Assembly (NCBI GenBank): GCA_023426425.1
Contig: JAFAAT010000122.1
Coordinates: 1-8,111, forward strand
Length of the DNA stretch: 8,111 nt
Direction of reading: 5' to 3'
From: Bacteroidota bacterium
GTDB lineage: Bacteria; Bacteroidota; Bacteroidia; Chitinophagales; Chitinophagaceae
The position numbers were made by a program, and so were the translations under genes. Below the pieces are notes generated by a model, which worked only from the letters and a program-made list of their open reading frames with translations, did no database searches and was not told the DNA's origin. Shown here in pieces: positions 1 to 7,090 of the stretch (position 1 is its first letter; each line of letters begins with the position of its first letter).

Positions 1-2084
1 GGACAGACACAAGCACCTGGGAGTCCTCGGCGGATAATCAAAACTGGCATCATGCTACACTGGTGCCGGATTCGACGGCTGCCGGTGTATGGGTAAGGGC
101 TGGGCACACTCTGTCACTAGATTCTACAGTAGTAATAGATCAGTTGTCCGTCGAGTCGGGCGGCCTATTGTCCGTGGGTGCCGGTGATACACTTCGGATT
201 GCCGATGGTGCTGGTGCAGACATTGTTGTAGACGGAAGTGTAACTATTGCTGCCGGTGGGTCTCTGATCTTGTTGTCAAATGAGAATGGTACAGCCACTA
301 TTGGAGCTTCAGCCGGAACTATTTCAGGTGATGTGACGGTTGAACGATATATTCCTGCTAAACGTGCCTGGAGGTTCGTAACTGCGCCGGTAAATACCTC
401 TACTACAATCTTCGACAATTGGCAGGAAGGGGGCCTTACCACCCTTTCCGGATATGGAACTCATATAATGGGTCCGGTCGGGGCAACGAATGGCATTGAC
501 GCGGGAGCAAATGCGTACTCGATGTTCAGGTATGAGACTGCAGCCACGCCGAATACCTGGGCAGCGGTGACAAGTACTAATCAAACAGTGGACACTTTTT
601 CTGTTGGGACTGGATACAGGATGTTTATCAGGGGAGACAGGACAGTGCCGGTTTCAAGCTCCAACAATAGTGCCAATGCCACGACTCTTAGGGCCACCGG
701 AAGCGTGCTAATGGGAGATGTGGTTTTCGCTGGAGGCAATGCACCAGCGAGTCATAGTTTTTTACCTGCGCTTGACCCTACGCCGGGAGAGTTTTCACTG
801 GTAGGGAATCCCTTTGCCAGTTCTATTGATATAGATGCTGTGATGGCGAATAATTCGCCCGGCGCCGCGACTGCAGGTATCAATACCAACTACTACTGGG
901 CCTGGGATGCGCAACTGGCAGGTTCGAACAACAGAGGGCGATATGTGGTGTATGACCTCGGCTTACAGGAAAACAATGGTAGTGCAAGTGAAGTGAGTCA
1001 GCACATACAGTCTGGCCAGGCATTTTTTGTACAAACGATTGCCAATGACCCGACGCTTGCGATTGTTGAAACAAACAAATCGGATGGTAAAGCCGGAATA
1101 TTCAAGACGACAACCGCGCTACCTAAGCTAACCGTCACGATGATGCTGGATGATAGCATTACAGTTGATGAGAGCTATGTGAAATTTGGTACTGCATTCA
1201 GCGATACAACAGGAGTGGAAGATGCGGCAAAGCTTACGAATGCAGATGAAAACCTGGCCATCTTCAGGCATGGCAGGAGCTTGTCCATAGAGGCAAGGCC
1301 GGAGGTTGTTTCGGCGGATACTATACCACTCAACATCTGGCAACTGGAAAATAACGGCAATTATTCTTTCACTATAGAAGCGGCGGATTTTCCTGCGACC
1401 TGGCAGACTTACCTGGAGGATTTGCATCTGAATCAACTACACCCTTTGAATACAACTACAGGCACGGTGGTAAATTTCACCAGCCAGACCTCAAATCCTG
1501 CGAGTTTTGGAAGTGGGCGTTTCAGGATCATCATTAATAACGTGCCGCTTAGTGAACGATCTGTTGCGCTTAGTGCCAGGAGAACTGAGGAAGGTGTGTT
1601 GCTTAACTGGACCATATCACACGAGGAAAATGTGGAGCGCTTTGAGCTGGAAGCATCGAAGGACGCAAAGAAATTTGAGAAGATAGGAAAGGTGGCCGCT
1701 GCAGGTGAAAGTGCGTATTCGTTTGTACATAATGACGCAGACAAAGCGCAGGTCTATTATAAAGTAGGTGTGCGTACGAGGAGCGGCGAGGTTTATTACA
1801 GTGATGTCGTGAGGCTTTCCAGTAGCGTTGCGCTACCGGATGATCTTGTGTACCCTAATCCGGTGGTGGACCGAAAGGTAAATTTATCGTTGCCCGAAAA
1901 AGGGTCTTACCAGATTTCGGTTTTAAACAGCTCTGGTAAGCTGGTATTCCAACAGGAGATTTCAAGTAGTCACAGACAACGGGGCTACAGTGTTGAGTTG
2001 CCGGGAAATTTACCTGCAGGTGTTTATCAGCTCAATGTTGCGGGACCTTCTAAACGTACGAGCAGCAAAATCATAATTCAATAA
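1..2084 (+). CDS. T9SS type A sorting domain-containing secreted surface protein (5' partial)
   Basis: The reading frame is open to the left edge (first full codon at base 3), so the N-terminus and signal peptide lie outside; 693 residues are visible. A GTG at 63 could be called as a start, but the 20 codons before it continue the same beta-rich style (NWHHATLVPDS), so the gene is truncated by the window. From the N-terminus: repetitive beta-strands rich in Gly/Val/Thr (about 1-110); an ERYIPAKRAWRFVTAP block (about 114-129) and an FSLVGNPFASSIDID block (about 264-277), both recurrent in large Bacteroidota surface proteins; a fibronectin-III-like domain (about 512-607, with LLNWTISHEENVERFELEAS); and an 80-residue T9SS type A tail with YPNP, SSGKLV, LPAGVY and a final KIIIQ. 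Known for the tail: it directs export across the outer membrane and attachment to the surface. No catalytic motif is visible, so an adhesive or structural role is only an inference. Confidence 0.93.
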   Translation, partial: TDTSTWESSADNQNWHHATLVPDSTAAGVWVRAGHTLSLDSTVVIDQLSVESGGLLSVGAGDTLRIADGAGADIVVDGSVTIAAGGSLILLSNENGTATIGASAGTISGDVTVERYIPAKRAWRFVTAPVNTSTTIFDNWQEGGLTTLSGYGTHIMGPVGATNGIDAGANAYSMFRYETAATPNTWAAVTSTNQTVDTFSVGTGYRMFIRGDRTVPVSSSNNSANATTLRATGSVLMGDVVFAGGNAPASHSFLPALDPTPGEFSLVGNPFASSIDIDAVMANNSPGAATAGINTNYYWAWDAQLAGSNNRGRYVVYDLGLQENNGSASEVSQHIQSGQAFFVQTIANDPTLAIVETNKSDGKAGIFKTTTALPKLTVTMMLDDSITVDESYVKFGTAFSDTTGVEDAAKLTNADENLAIFRHGRSLSIEARPEVVSADTIPLNIWQLENNGNYSFTIEAADFPATWQTYLEDLHLNQLHPLNTTTGTVVNFTSQTSNPASFGSGRFRIIINNVPLSERSVALSARRTEEGVLLNWTISHEENVERFELEASKDAKKFEKIGKVAAAGESAYSFVHNDADKAQVYYKVGVRTRSGEVYYSDVVRLSSSVALPDDLVYPNPVVDRKVNLSLPEKGSYQISVLNSSGKLVFQQEISSSHRQRGYSVELPGNLPAGVYQLNVAGPSKRTSSKIIIQ

Positions 2085-2099
2085 CCAAAACCCTAGTTT

Positions 2100-2309
2100 A
2101 TGACAAAGCGAATTAGAGCCAGTGTTATTTTACTGTTGTTAATGATGATGCCTGTGATAGCATTCCCTTATGGTGATCCGGATGATTCGGATAGTTGGGA
2201 TGAGGATCCGGAGGGCGTGCCTATTGATGGTGGAGTTTCACTTTTGCTTGCGGCCGGAGCTGGATATGGCGTGAAGAAATTGCGTGACTACCGGAATGCG
2301 AACAAGTGA
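2100..2309 (+). CDS. Small PID-CTERM-type membrane-anchored protein
   Basis: This 69-residue protein has a basic N-terminus and a hydrophobic signal segment (residues about 4-22), a short acidic middle (GDPDDSDSWDEDPEG, 25-39), then VPIDGG (40-45), a hydrophobic stretch SLLLAAGAGYG (47-57) and a basic tail KKLRDYRNANK. The order motif, transmembrane helix, basic cluster is that of C-terminal protein-sorting signals, and the Pro-Ile-Asp core matches what I know as the PID-CTERM signal of Bacteroidota; family membership is from memory. The ATG lies 15 bases after the stop of the large T9SS gene on the same strand, so they are probably one operon. No Shine-Dalgarno sequence is visible, which is normal for this phylum. 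Almost the whole mature protein is the sorting signal plus an acidic linker, so it may be a processed surface peptide or a membrane partner of its neighbour. The sorting enzyme is not in the window. Confidence 0.85.
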   Translation: MTKRIRASVILLLLMMMPVIAFPYGDPDDSDSWDEDPEGVPIDGGVSLLLAAGAGYGVKKLRDYRNANK

Positions 2310-2315
2310 AAATGA

Positions 2316-2343
2316 AGAAGCGAAGGTGATGGCCTTCGCTTCT
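2316..2343. terminator. Hairpin terminator between convergent genes
   Basis: An 11-bp perfect stem (AGAAGCGAAGG, 2316-2326, with its complement at 2333-2343) encloses a 6-base loop. It begins 7 bases after the stop of the PID-CTERM gene and lies 24 bases beyond the stop of the minus-strand gene at 2367. Read on the minus strand the stem is followed by TTCATTTTC, a reasonable U-rich tract; on the plus strand the following bases are less U-rich. It probably serves the minus-strand gene best and may stop both. Confidence 0.72.
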
Positions 2344-2366
2344 ATTCAATTTCGAAGGATAATACT

Positions 2367-2777
2367 TCAATTTCCCTTTGCGATGATTTCCTTTAGTTCT
2401 GGCGAGAGGGTGTCAAAATGAAAGTTCTCAAGTTTGTTATCGACCAGTTGGAACGTCATTCCCCGCTGACCCTGTTTTTCAAAACCGACGCCGAATAGCA
2501 TTCGTTCTCCAGGAAGTGATTTGTCGATGACGTAGGATTTGAAGTAGGTGATCTTTCCGTATAGCTGATAGATTGTAGTGTCAGGCTTGAGGAGCCCGGT
2601 TTTCCAGAAACAATTTTTCCCTTCCTGGTAGGAAAGTGAGAACAGCGCACAAAGGCTATCAGCCTGCTGCTGGTTGTAGAAGCGAACAAATTTTGACATG
2701 GTGGCTTCGTAGTCCTGGCGTGACTGACTGAAGGCATGGAAAGGCAGCGTGAGTAGGAGGAGTGCGGGTAGTTTCAT
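2367..2777 (-). CDS. Small secreted protein, NTF2/DUF3887-like
   Basis: A 136-residue protein with a signal peptide MKLPALLLLTLPFHAFSQ that probably ends at the Bacteroidota-typical FSQ, leaving a mature part of about 118 residues. The mature part starts with a helical region (DYEATMSKFVRFYNQQQADSLCALFS, about 22-47) and continues with alternating strands (LYGKITYFKSYVI; MLFGVGFEKQG; MTFQLVDNKLENFHFDTLS). This helix-then-sheet pattern with a closing 'K-x-x-x-F-x-F-D' strand resembles DUF3887 and other NTF2-like periplasmic domains; this is a pattern-level match, not a search. No catalytic residues can be named. The frame stays open upstream to 2990, but that extension runs through the palindromic repeats and carries no signal peptide, so the ATG at 2777 is chosen. 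A weak -7-like box (TACCTTTA on the minus strand, 2819-2826) lies 41 bases upstream. Probably a single-gene transcript ending at the hairpin at 2316-2343. Confidence 0.75.
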   Translation of the reverse strand: MKLPALLLLTLPFHAFSQSRQDYEATMSKFVRFYNQQQADSLCALFSLSYQEGKNCFWKTGLLKPDTTIYQLYGKITYFKSYVIDKSLPGERMLFGVGFEKQGQRGMTFQLVDNKLENFHFDTLSPELKEIIAKGN

Positions 2778-2857
2778 GGGAGCTCTTTTTGTAAATTTAT
2801 AAAATGGCCAATGAATGCTAAAGGTAGCTGACCATAATACAACTGACGTAGCGTGGC

Positions 2858-2888
2858 AGACGTAGCATGCTACGTCTCTACGAGGGTG
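2858..2888. repeat. REP-like palindrome, copy 1
   Basis: A perfect 20-bp palindrome, AGACGTAGCATGCTACGTCT (2858-2877), is followed by CTACGAGGGTG. The 16 bases CGTCTCTACGAGGGTG (2873-2888) recur exactly in copy 3 at 3007-3022. It lies in the gap between two minus-strand genes. Confidence 0.8.
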
Positions 2889-2896
2889 GTGCAGGA

Positions 2897-2958
2897 CATG
2901 CCCGTTCCGATAAATGGTTCGCCGAAGCGACCATTGACATCTCATATGCAACGGCATG
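2897..2958. repeat. Nested stem-loop between REP-like copies
   Basis: Outer arms CATGCCCGTT (2897-2906) and AACGGCATG (2950-2958) pair with one bulged base. Inside them AATGGTTCGC (2913-2922) and GCGACCATT (2927-2935) pair around a CGAA loop, again with one bulged base. The nesting and near-perfect pairing suggest a structured element rather than random sequence, and it sits exactly between palindrome copies 1 and 2. Confidence 0.6.
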
Positions 2959-2985
2959 TAGAGACGCACGATTGTGCGTCTAATC
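2958..2985. repeat. REP-like palindrome, copy 2
   Basis: GTAGAGACG leads into an 8-bp stem AGACGCAC/GTGCGTCT (2962-2969 and 2974-2981) with a GATT loop. The outer TAGAGACG is the reverse complement of the CGTCTCTA found in copies 1 and 3, so all three belong to one family with a variable stem centre. Confidence 0.78.
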
Positions 2986-2990
2986 GACAC

Positions 2991-3022
2991 GAGAAGGGCA
3001 ATCGCCCGTCTCTACGAGGGTG
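2991..3022. repeat. REP-like palindrome, copy 3
   Basis: Stem GAGA-a-GGGC (2991-2999) pairs with GCCC-g-TCTC (3004-3012) around an AATC loop, with one mismatch (A2995 opposite G3008) that a single A-to-C change would restore. The right flank is identical to copy 1 through CGAGGGTG. Confidence 0.75.
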
Positions 3023-3035
3023 TTGACAAAATGAA

Positions 3036-3062
3036 GAAGCGAAGGCAAACTGCCCTCGCTTC
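3036..3062 (-). terminator. Rho-independent terminator of the esterase gene
   Basis: A 10-position stem (GAAGCGAAGG, 3036-3045, with CCCTCGCTTC, 3053-3062; one A-C mismatch, inner GGC/GCC pairs around AAACT). Read on the minus strand it is followed by TTCATTTTGT. It lies 23 bases beyond the stop of the esterase gene. The tail side shares 18 identical bases (3028-3045) with the hairpin at 2309-2326. Confidence 0.75.
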
Positions 3063-3085
3063 GCTCATTAAAAGACTCAAGAATA

Positions 3086-5008
3086 TCAATGCTGCACCAG
3101 GATCTTTTCTACGCGCTGACCATTGTCGGTGGTGATGCGCACGAGATAGTAACCGGGGGCGAAGGATGCGGTGTTGATGTGCATGGTGCGGGTGTTCTTG
3201 TCCTGAGGCGCCTGCTGTAGCACGGGACGGCCTGTGAGGTCGGTGACTGAGACCCCGAGGAGTTTTTGATCGGTGGCGGTGATGATCAGTTGCTCATTGG
3301 CAGGGTTGGGGTAGATGGAGAGGCCTGCGAGCGACTGCGTCTTGATGCCAAGTGAATTGTCGACACGGATGTTGTCGATATTGATGGAGCCACCGAGGCC
3401 GGAGATGTAGGTGAACCTGAGGACTGCTTCAGGCTGGCTGGCGAAGCCTGCGAGGCTGATCTGCTCCTTGCGCCAGTCGGAGGGGCCGGGGTTGGTCCAG
3501 CCTGCACTGACCGTCTGCGGGTTGATGAAGGGTTGGGCGAAGGTGGCCAGGTCGGCACCGCCCTTGCGATAGATCTGCTGCCAGGTATCGCCGCAGTCGG
3601 TGGAGATGGAGATCTCCAGTGTGTCGGCAAAGTCGAAAGTATCTGTGGCGATGGGTGGTACGTAGCGATTGTAGTTGAAGCAGAGGTCGAAGCTAAGCTG
3701 AGGGTTGCTGATGGACTGGAGGTTGAAAACAGGGGAGATCAGGTTTTCCTGGCGGCCCAGGTTGTCGAAGACAAGGATGGTGTTGAAGGCGAACATAGAG
3801 CCCTGTCCGGTGAGCATGACCTGATTGTCCCATTGCCAGGCGTTCATCTCGTCGCCGGCCGTCTCATGGATCCAGCCAGTGGGAGGGAAGCTGCTTGTCT
3901 CAAAGCCTTCGAAAAGTGGAAGTGCGTTTGGTTGGTCAGCATATTCAAAGGTGGCGGTCAGCTCGTTGTTGGCGGTGTTGATATCGCCTGCGGAGCCATT
4001 GACGGCTACTGCTTCGACAGACAGGGACTGGGAGCCTGAGGGTGGTGTGAGGGGTGGGAGTACGATGGTGGTGCTTTGCCAGGGCGCGAGGTTGCCGTTC
4101 CAGGTGTAGGTTTGGGTGGCGGTGCCGACACTGTATTCGAAATCGATGGAACTGATGGGGTCTGCGGCCTGGTTGCGTACGAGTACGGAAACAGGGGCTA
4201 CCGGATCGCAGGAGCGGTCGGGAGCGTAGAGCCTCACGAGGTCGATGTCTTTGCCAGCGGGAGGTGCGGCAGTGAACCAGGAGAGATAATCAGGCATCTG
4301 GCTTGAGGCCGGAATGGTGTGACCCATGGTGGGAATGCGCAGCAACTTTACTCTGCCATTGTTCTGGACGAGGCGCTCGAAGGCCGAGTCGATAGGCGGG
4401 CCATAGATGACATCGGTGCCGCCGTGGGTGATGTAGATAGGTAGCTGCGAGGCCTGGGTATAGTCGTAGGTGAAGGCTCCGGCGTTGACAGCCTGCTTGG
4501 TGCCCTGGATGGCTGGTGTGTGGAGCATGAGGCCCAGGAACTGGGTGTGGTGCTCGAGGCCATATTTCAGGGCGCTGTTGCCGCCGAGAGAAAAGCCTTG
4601 AAGGACGATCTCCGCGGGATTGATATTGTAGTTGGTGGTGGCCCAGGCGATGGCGCTGTCGATGATGGCTTCATCGCCGAGGGGAGTATAGAAGTCGCGG
4701 GCAGGATCGCTGCCGCCGTCGGGGCACACGAAGATAGTGTTGGGGAGGAGGGTGTGCAGTCCCAGTCCAGTGATGAGTGCATTGCGGTAATTGTTGCTGT
4801 TGTCGCCCAGTCCGTGGAGCCCCACGATGAGTGAGTAGCTGTTGGCCGGGTCATAGTTGGTGGGGACATAGACCGAGAACACCCGTGGCTGGGAGGCCAT
4901 GGTAATGTTTACGGTAAAGCTTCCGGTTTGTTGTGCATGCGAAGCAAGGGGGGCAGCCCATACGAAGCAAAGCATGCAAATAAGTAGCTTGTAGAAAGGT
5001 ATCTTCAT
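3086..5008 (-). CDS. T9SS-secreted multidomain alpha/beta-hydrolase esterase
   Basis: This 640-residue protein starts with a signal peptide (cleavage likely at SHA|QQ, residues 25/26). Residues about 30-248 form an alpha/beta-hydrolase of the feruloyl-esterase/PHB-depolymerase-like (LpqC-type) kind: oxyanion segment LHGLGDN (64-70), nucleophile elbow GFSLGG with Ser140, acid Asp199 in HGGTD, and His230 in MGH. All three triad residues are present, so an active serine esterase is expected; the substrate is unknown. Then come an Ig/CARDB-like domain (about 255-355), a jelly-roll 'choice-of-anchor J'-like domain (about 363-550, starting LFEGFE and ending INIDNIRV) and a T9SS type A tail (about 557-640: IYPNPA, LTGRPV, FAPGYYLVRI, KILVQH). 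Known: such tails place the enzyme outside the outer membrane. It lies 107 bases downstream of the TonB-dependent receptor gene on the same strand, with no clear terminator between, which suggests co-expression. The ATG at 5008 gives a well-formed signal peptide. Confidence 0.93.
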   Translation of the reverse strand: MKIPFYKLLICMLCFVWAAPLASHAQQTGSFTVNITMASQPRVFSVYVPTNYDPANSYSLIVGLHGLGDNSNNYRNALITGLGLHTLLPNTIFVCPDGGSDPARDFYTPLGDEAIIDSAIAWATTNYNINPAEIVLQGFSLGGNSALKYGLEHHTQFLGLMLHTPAIQGTKQAVNAGAFTYDYTQASQLPIYITHGGTDVIYGPPIDSAFERLVQNNGRVKLLRIPTMGHTIPASSQMPDYLSWFTAAPPAGKDIDLVRLYAPDRSCDPVAPVSVLVRNQAADPISSIDFEYSVGTATQTYTWNGNLAPWQSTTIVLPPLTPPSGSQSLSVEAVAVNGSAGDINTANNELTATFEYADQPNALPLFEGFETSSFPPTGWIHETAGDEMNAWQWDNQVMLTGQGSMFAFNTILVFDNLGRQENLISPVFNLQSISNPQLSFDLCFNYNRYVPPIATDTFDFADTLEISISTDCGDTWQQIYRKGGADLATFAQPFINPQTVSAGWTNPGPSDWRKEQISLAGFASQPEAVLRFTYISGLGGSINIDNIRVDNSLGIKTQSLAGLSIYPNPANEQLIITATDQKLLGVSVTDLTGRPVLQQAPQDKNTRTMHINTASFAPGYYLVRITTDNGQRVEKILVQH

Positions 5009-5022
5009 AGGTTTGTTTTTTG

Positions 5023-5030
5023 CGAAATTA
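5023..5030 (-). promoter_or_regulatory. Possible -7 box before the esterase gene
   Basis: On the minus strand the sequence reads TAATTTCG, one base off the Bacteroidota -7 consensus TAnnTTTG, 14 bases before the ATG. No good TTG-type -33 element is seen at the usual distance, and the leader would be very short, so this is weak; the gene may instead be read through from the receptor gene. Confidence 0.25.
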
Positions 5031-5115
5031 TATTTCCTGATGATACTACTGAAAGGAACCAGGGAATTGTTTTATCAGATGTGAGTGGTTCTTCCTGTAT
5101 GAGGTTGAGAATCAA

Positions 5116-6984
5116 TTATTGGCCTGGATGCTGAAATCGGATGCCGAAAGTCCACCATCGGCCGGGGAGGGGAACTGAGGCAATTTCCTTATACTGGGTA
5201 TCGAGGAGGTTGTTCAGGTCGACGTAGAAAAGCAAGCTATTAATTCGATAGCCGAGTCTCAGGTCGAGCAGGGTGTAGTCGTTGGCATTGATCCGCTGCT
5301 GATACCTGGCAGCGAGGTTTGTCTCAAGCTTGTGCCAGAGGAGTGTGCGAATCTTCAAACTGGCCTGGTGACGGAGGGCTTCAATGGCGTATTTGGACAA
5401 GGCATTCTCCGGTGCGTCGATGACGGGGTCGAGCCAGGTGTAGTTGCCGTTTAGGTGCATGACGAAATCATCTGAGAGACCCAGCAGGGAACTGAGGTTT
5501 GCCTCTGCGAGGAGGCTCAGTCCGTTGGTGTGAATGGTCTGGAAGTTTTGAGGCTGCCAGGGTGCTGATTCTGCAGGGCGCACCCAGTCGATGAAGTCGG
5601 AAGACTTGCGATAGAACCAGGAGCTTCTGGCCATAAATCCTGAGCTATTGAACTGCAGTCCGCCTTCGACATAGCTGGCATATTCTGGGCGTAAGGCAGC
5701 GTTGCCGGTATTGGCAGGGCCTACATAATAGAGGTCGGTATAGGTGGGCAGTCTTTGACCTGTGGTGGCATTGGCGAAAACTTTCCAGTGCCGCGAGATC
5801 TGGTACCCTGCATCGATACCGGGAAAGACTTCCCAGTCGTAATCGCTGTTCTTGTTGGCATAAAGACCGGCGCTGGCGCTGAGGGAACCGGAGAAGTAAT
5901 GTTTGTACTCTGCAAACAGCCCAAGGTTGTTGCGCTGACGTTTGCCTAGGTTGGTGCTGGAGAGGTCTTCGCTTCTGTATTCTATTCCTGCACCCACGGT
6001 GCCTTTTTTCAACTTATAGCTTGACTGCACTTCGGCAGTGAGCACATTGCTTTCATGGATGTTGCGGTAGATGGAGGGATCCTGGCGGACGAAGATGTAG
6101 TCGTCATTGTTGTAGCGGTAGCTCAGGCGCGGATTTATTCTGAGTCTGCTATTGGGAGTAAACACATAACCAATGCTGCCGATGGCGGTTTGCACTTTCT
6201 CTGTGGCTTCCTTGTCGGCGGGGGCAGCATAGAAAGCGTTTGCACCAAAGTTGTTGTTGACATAGCCACCCATGGCCTGGAGCAGGTGTTTGGGATGCAG
6301 CCGAATTTCGTTTTGGTAATAAAGGCGGTAGGCTTCGTAGCCCGTGTTGTAGCGGTAGCCATTGCCGCGATCGTGTGCTACTGAAAGGATGTGTGCATGT
6401 TTGTCAGCCGCCAGAGAAGCGGCAGCCTGTGCGCCCCAGCCGAAGTAGGTTTCGCCAGTTGAAGTGTCTTTTTTGAAGCTGCTGCCGCTGTAGGCTTGTG
6501 CGAAGATTTCATTCCGGGCAGGCGATTTGGTGACAATATTCACTGCCCCTGCCAGTGCGTTGACACCATAGGTGCGGGCTGCGGGCCCTCGGACGATTTC
6601 TACGTGATCGATGGCAGAGAGCGGGATAGGAATATTCAGGGTGTGGTGGCCGGTTTGCGGGTCGGACATCTTGACCCCGTTGACCAGTACGAGCACCTGG
6701 TCGAAAGTGCTGCCGTCGATGGAAATATCGGCCTGGGAGCCTGAAGGTCCCCTTTGGCGGAGGTCGACACCTGCTACATACGAGAGGAGTTCGTTTGTGG
6801 ACTTTACGGGCAGGGCTTCGATTTGTTTGCTGTCGAGGATTTCGATGTTGCGGTGCTGTTTTCCGTAAGGTTCGCGGATGCGGTTTTCGGATACAATGAC
6901 TGTGTCGAGTGCGTTAGTGGGAGTTTGGGCGCTGCTGCCAAAGGAGGCGAGCAATGCAGCCCAAAAGATGAAAATTCTTTTCAC
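5116..6984 (-). CDS. TonB-dependent outer-membrane receptor, BtuB-like
   Basis: A 622-residue receptor, close in length to E. coli BtuB. Signal peptide MKRIFIFWAALLASFGSSAQ; TonB box DTVIVSE (27-33); plug domain about 40-155 with ALPV, the DGSTFDQVLVLVNG block (90-103), the DPQTGHH block (108-114), VEIVRGPAARTYG (128-140) and AGAVNIVTK (145-153); then a 22-strand-type barrel rich in aromatic girdles, ending in the usual NLLDTQYKE...PLPGRWWTFGIRF block. It lacks the CarboxypepD-regulatory-like extension of SusC proteins, and no SusD partner is adjacent, so it belongs to the siderophore/cobalamin-type receptors rather than glycan receptors. The ligand is not known; no cobalamin riboswitch is seen upstream. 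The frame stays open to 7074, but a perfect -7 promoter box at 7007-7014 lies inside that extension and the signal peptide begins at the GTG (6982-6984), so the GTG start is preferred. A short HPGQ tail follows the last barrel strand instead of the usual terminal Phe. Confidence 0.92.
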   Translation of the reverse strand: MKRIFIFWAALLASFGSSAQTPTNALDTVIVSENRIREPYGKQHRNIEILDSKQIEALPVKSTNELLSYVAGVDLRQRGPSGSQADISIDGSTFDQVLVLVNGVKMSDPQTGHHTLNIPIPLSAIDHVEIVRGPAARTYGVNALAGAVNIVTKSPARNEIFAQAYSGSSFKKDTSTGETYFGWGAQAAASLAADKHAHILSVAHDRGNGYRYNTGYEAYRLYYQNEIRLHPKHLLQAMGGYVNNNFGANAFYAAPADKEATEKVQTAIGSIGYVFTPNSRLRINPRLSYRYNNDDYIFVRQDPSIYRNIHESNVLTAEVQSSYKLKKGTVGAGIEYRSEDLSSTNLGKRQRNNLGLFAEYKHYFSGSLSASAGLYANKNSDYDWEVFPGIDAGYQISRHWKVFANATTGQRLPTYTDLYYVGPANTGNAALRPEYASYVEGGLQFNSSGFMARSSWFYRKSSDFIDWVRPAESAPWQPQNFQTIHTNGLSLLAEANLSSLLGLSDDFVMHLNGNYTWLDPVIDAPENALSKYAIEALRHQASLKIRTLLWHKLETNLAARYQQRINANDYTLLDLRLGYRINSLLFYVDLNNLLDTQYKEIASVPLPGRWWTFGIRFQHPGQ

Positions 6985-7006
6985 TTGAGTATTTTTTAAA
7001 ACGGGG

Positions 7007-7014
7007 CAAATGTA
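7007..7014 (-). promoter_or_regulatory. -7 promoter box of the TonB-dependent receptor gene
   Basis: The minus strand reads TACATTTG, a perfect match to the Bacteroidota -7 consensus TAnnTTTG, 22 bases before the GTG start. This would give a leader of roughly 15 bases, rich in A just before the start codon (TTTTAAAAAATACTCAA), as is common in this phylum. A TTG-type -33 box is not seen at the usual 17-23 base distance. The position supports the shorter GTG start. Confidence 0.55.
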
Positions 7015-7090
7015 GGGGAAGTGGAGAAGATGGGTGGGGGAGGTAGTGGGAGCAACCAAACAATTGAATAACAAAAACTACGGGGTGGAA

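Noticed and set aside
2778..2990. N-terminal extension of the minus-strand secreted protein gene (open frame up to 2990)
   Set aside because: The extension is translated from the palindromic repeats, is rich in Arg/His/Cys without domain character, and would bury a good signal peptide that starts at 2777.
3533..4039. 168-residue plus-strand open frame opposite the esterase gene, and similar frames at 3825-4109, 4520-4834 and 6055-6384
   Set aside because: They lie antisense to genes with clear families; their composition is that of complementary frames in G+C-rich coding DNA, with no recognisable motif.
5009..5115. Terminator between the receptor and esterase genes
   Set aside because: Only a 6-bp pair GAACCA/TGGTTC with a large loop and no U-tract is found, which is too weak to call.
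6985..7074. Longer start for the TonB-dependent receptor
   Set aside because: It would place the start upstream of a perfect -7 box and put about 30 low-complexity residues before the signal peptide.
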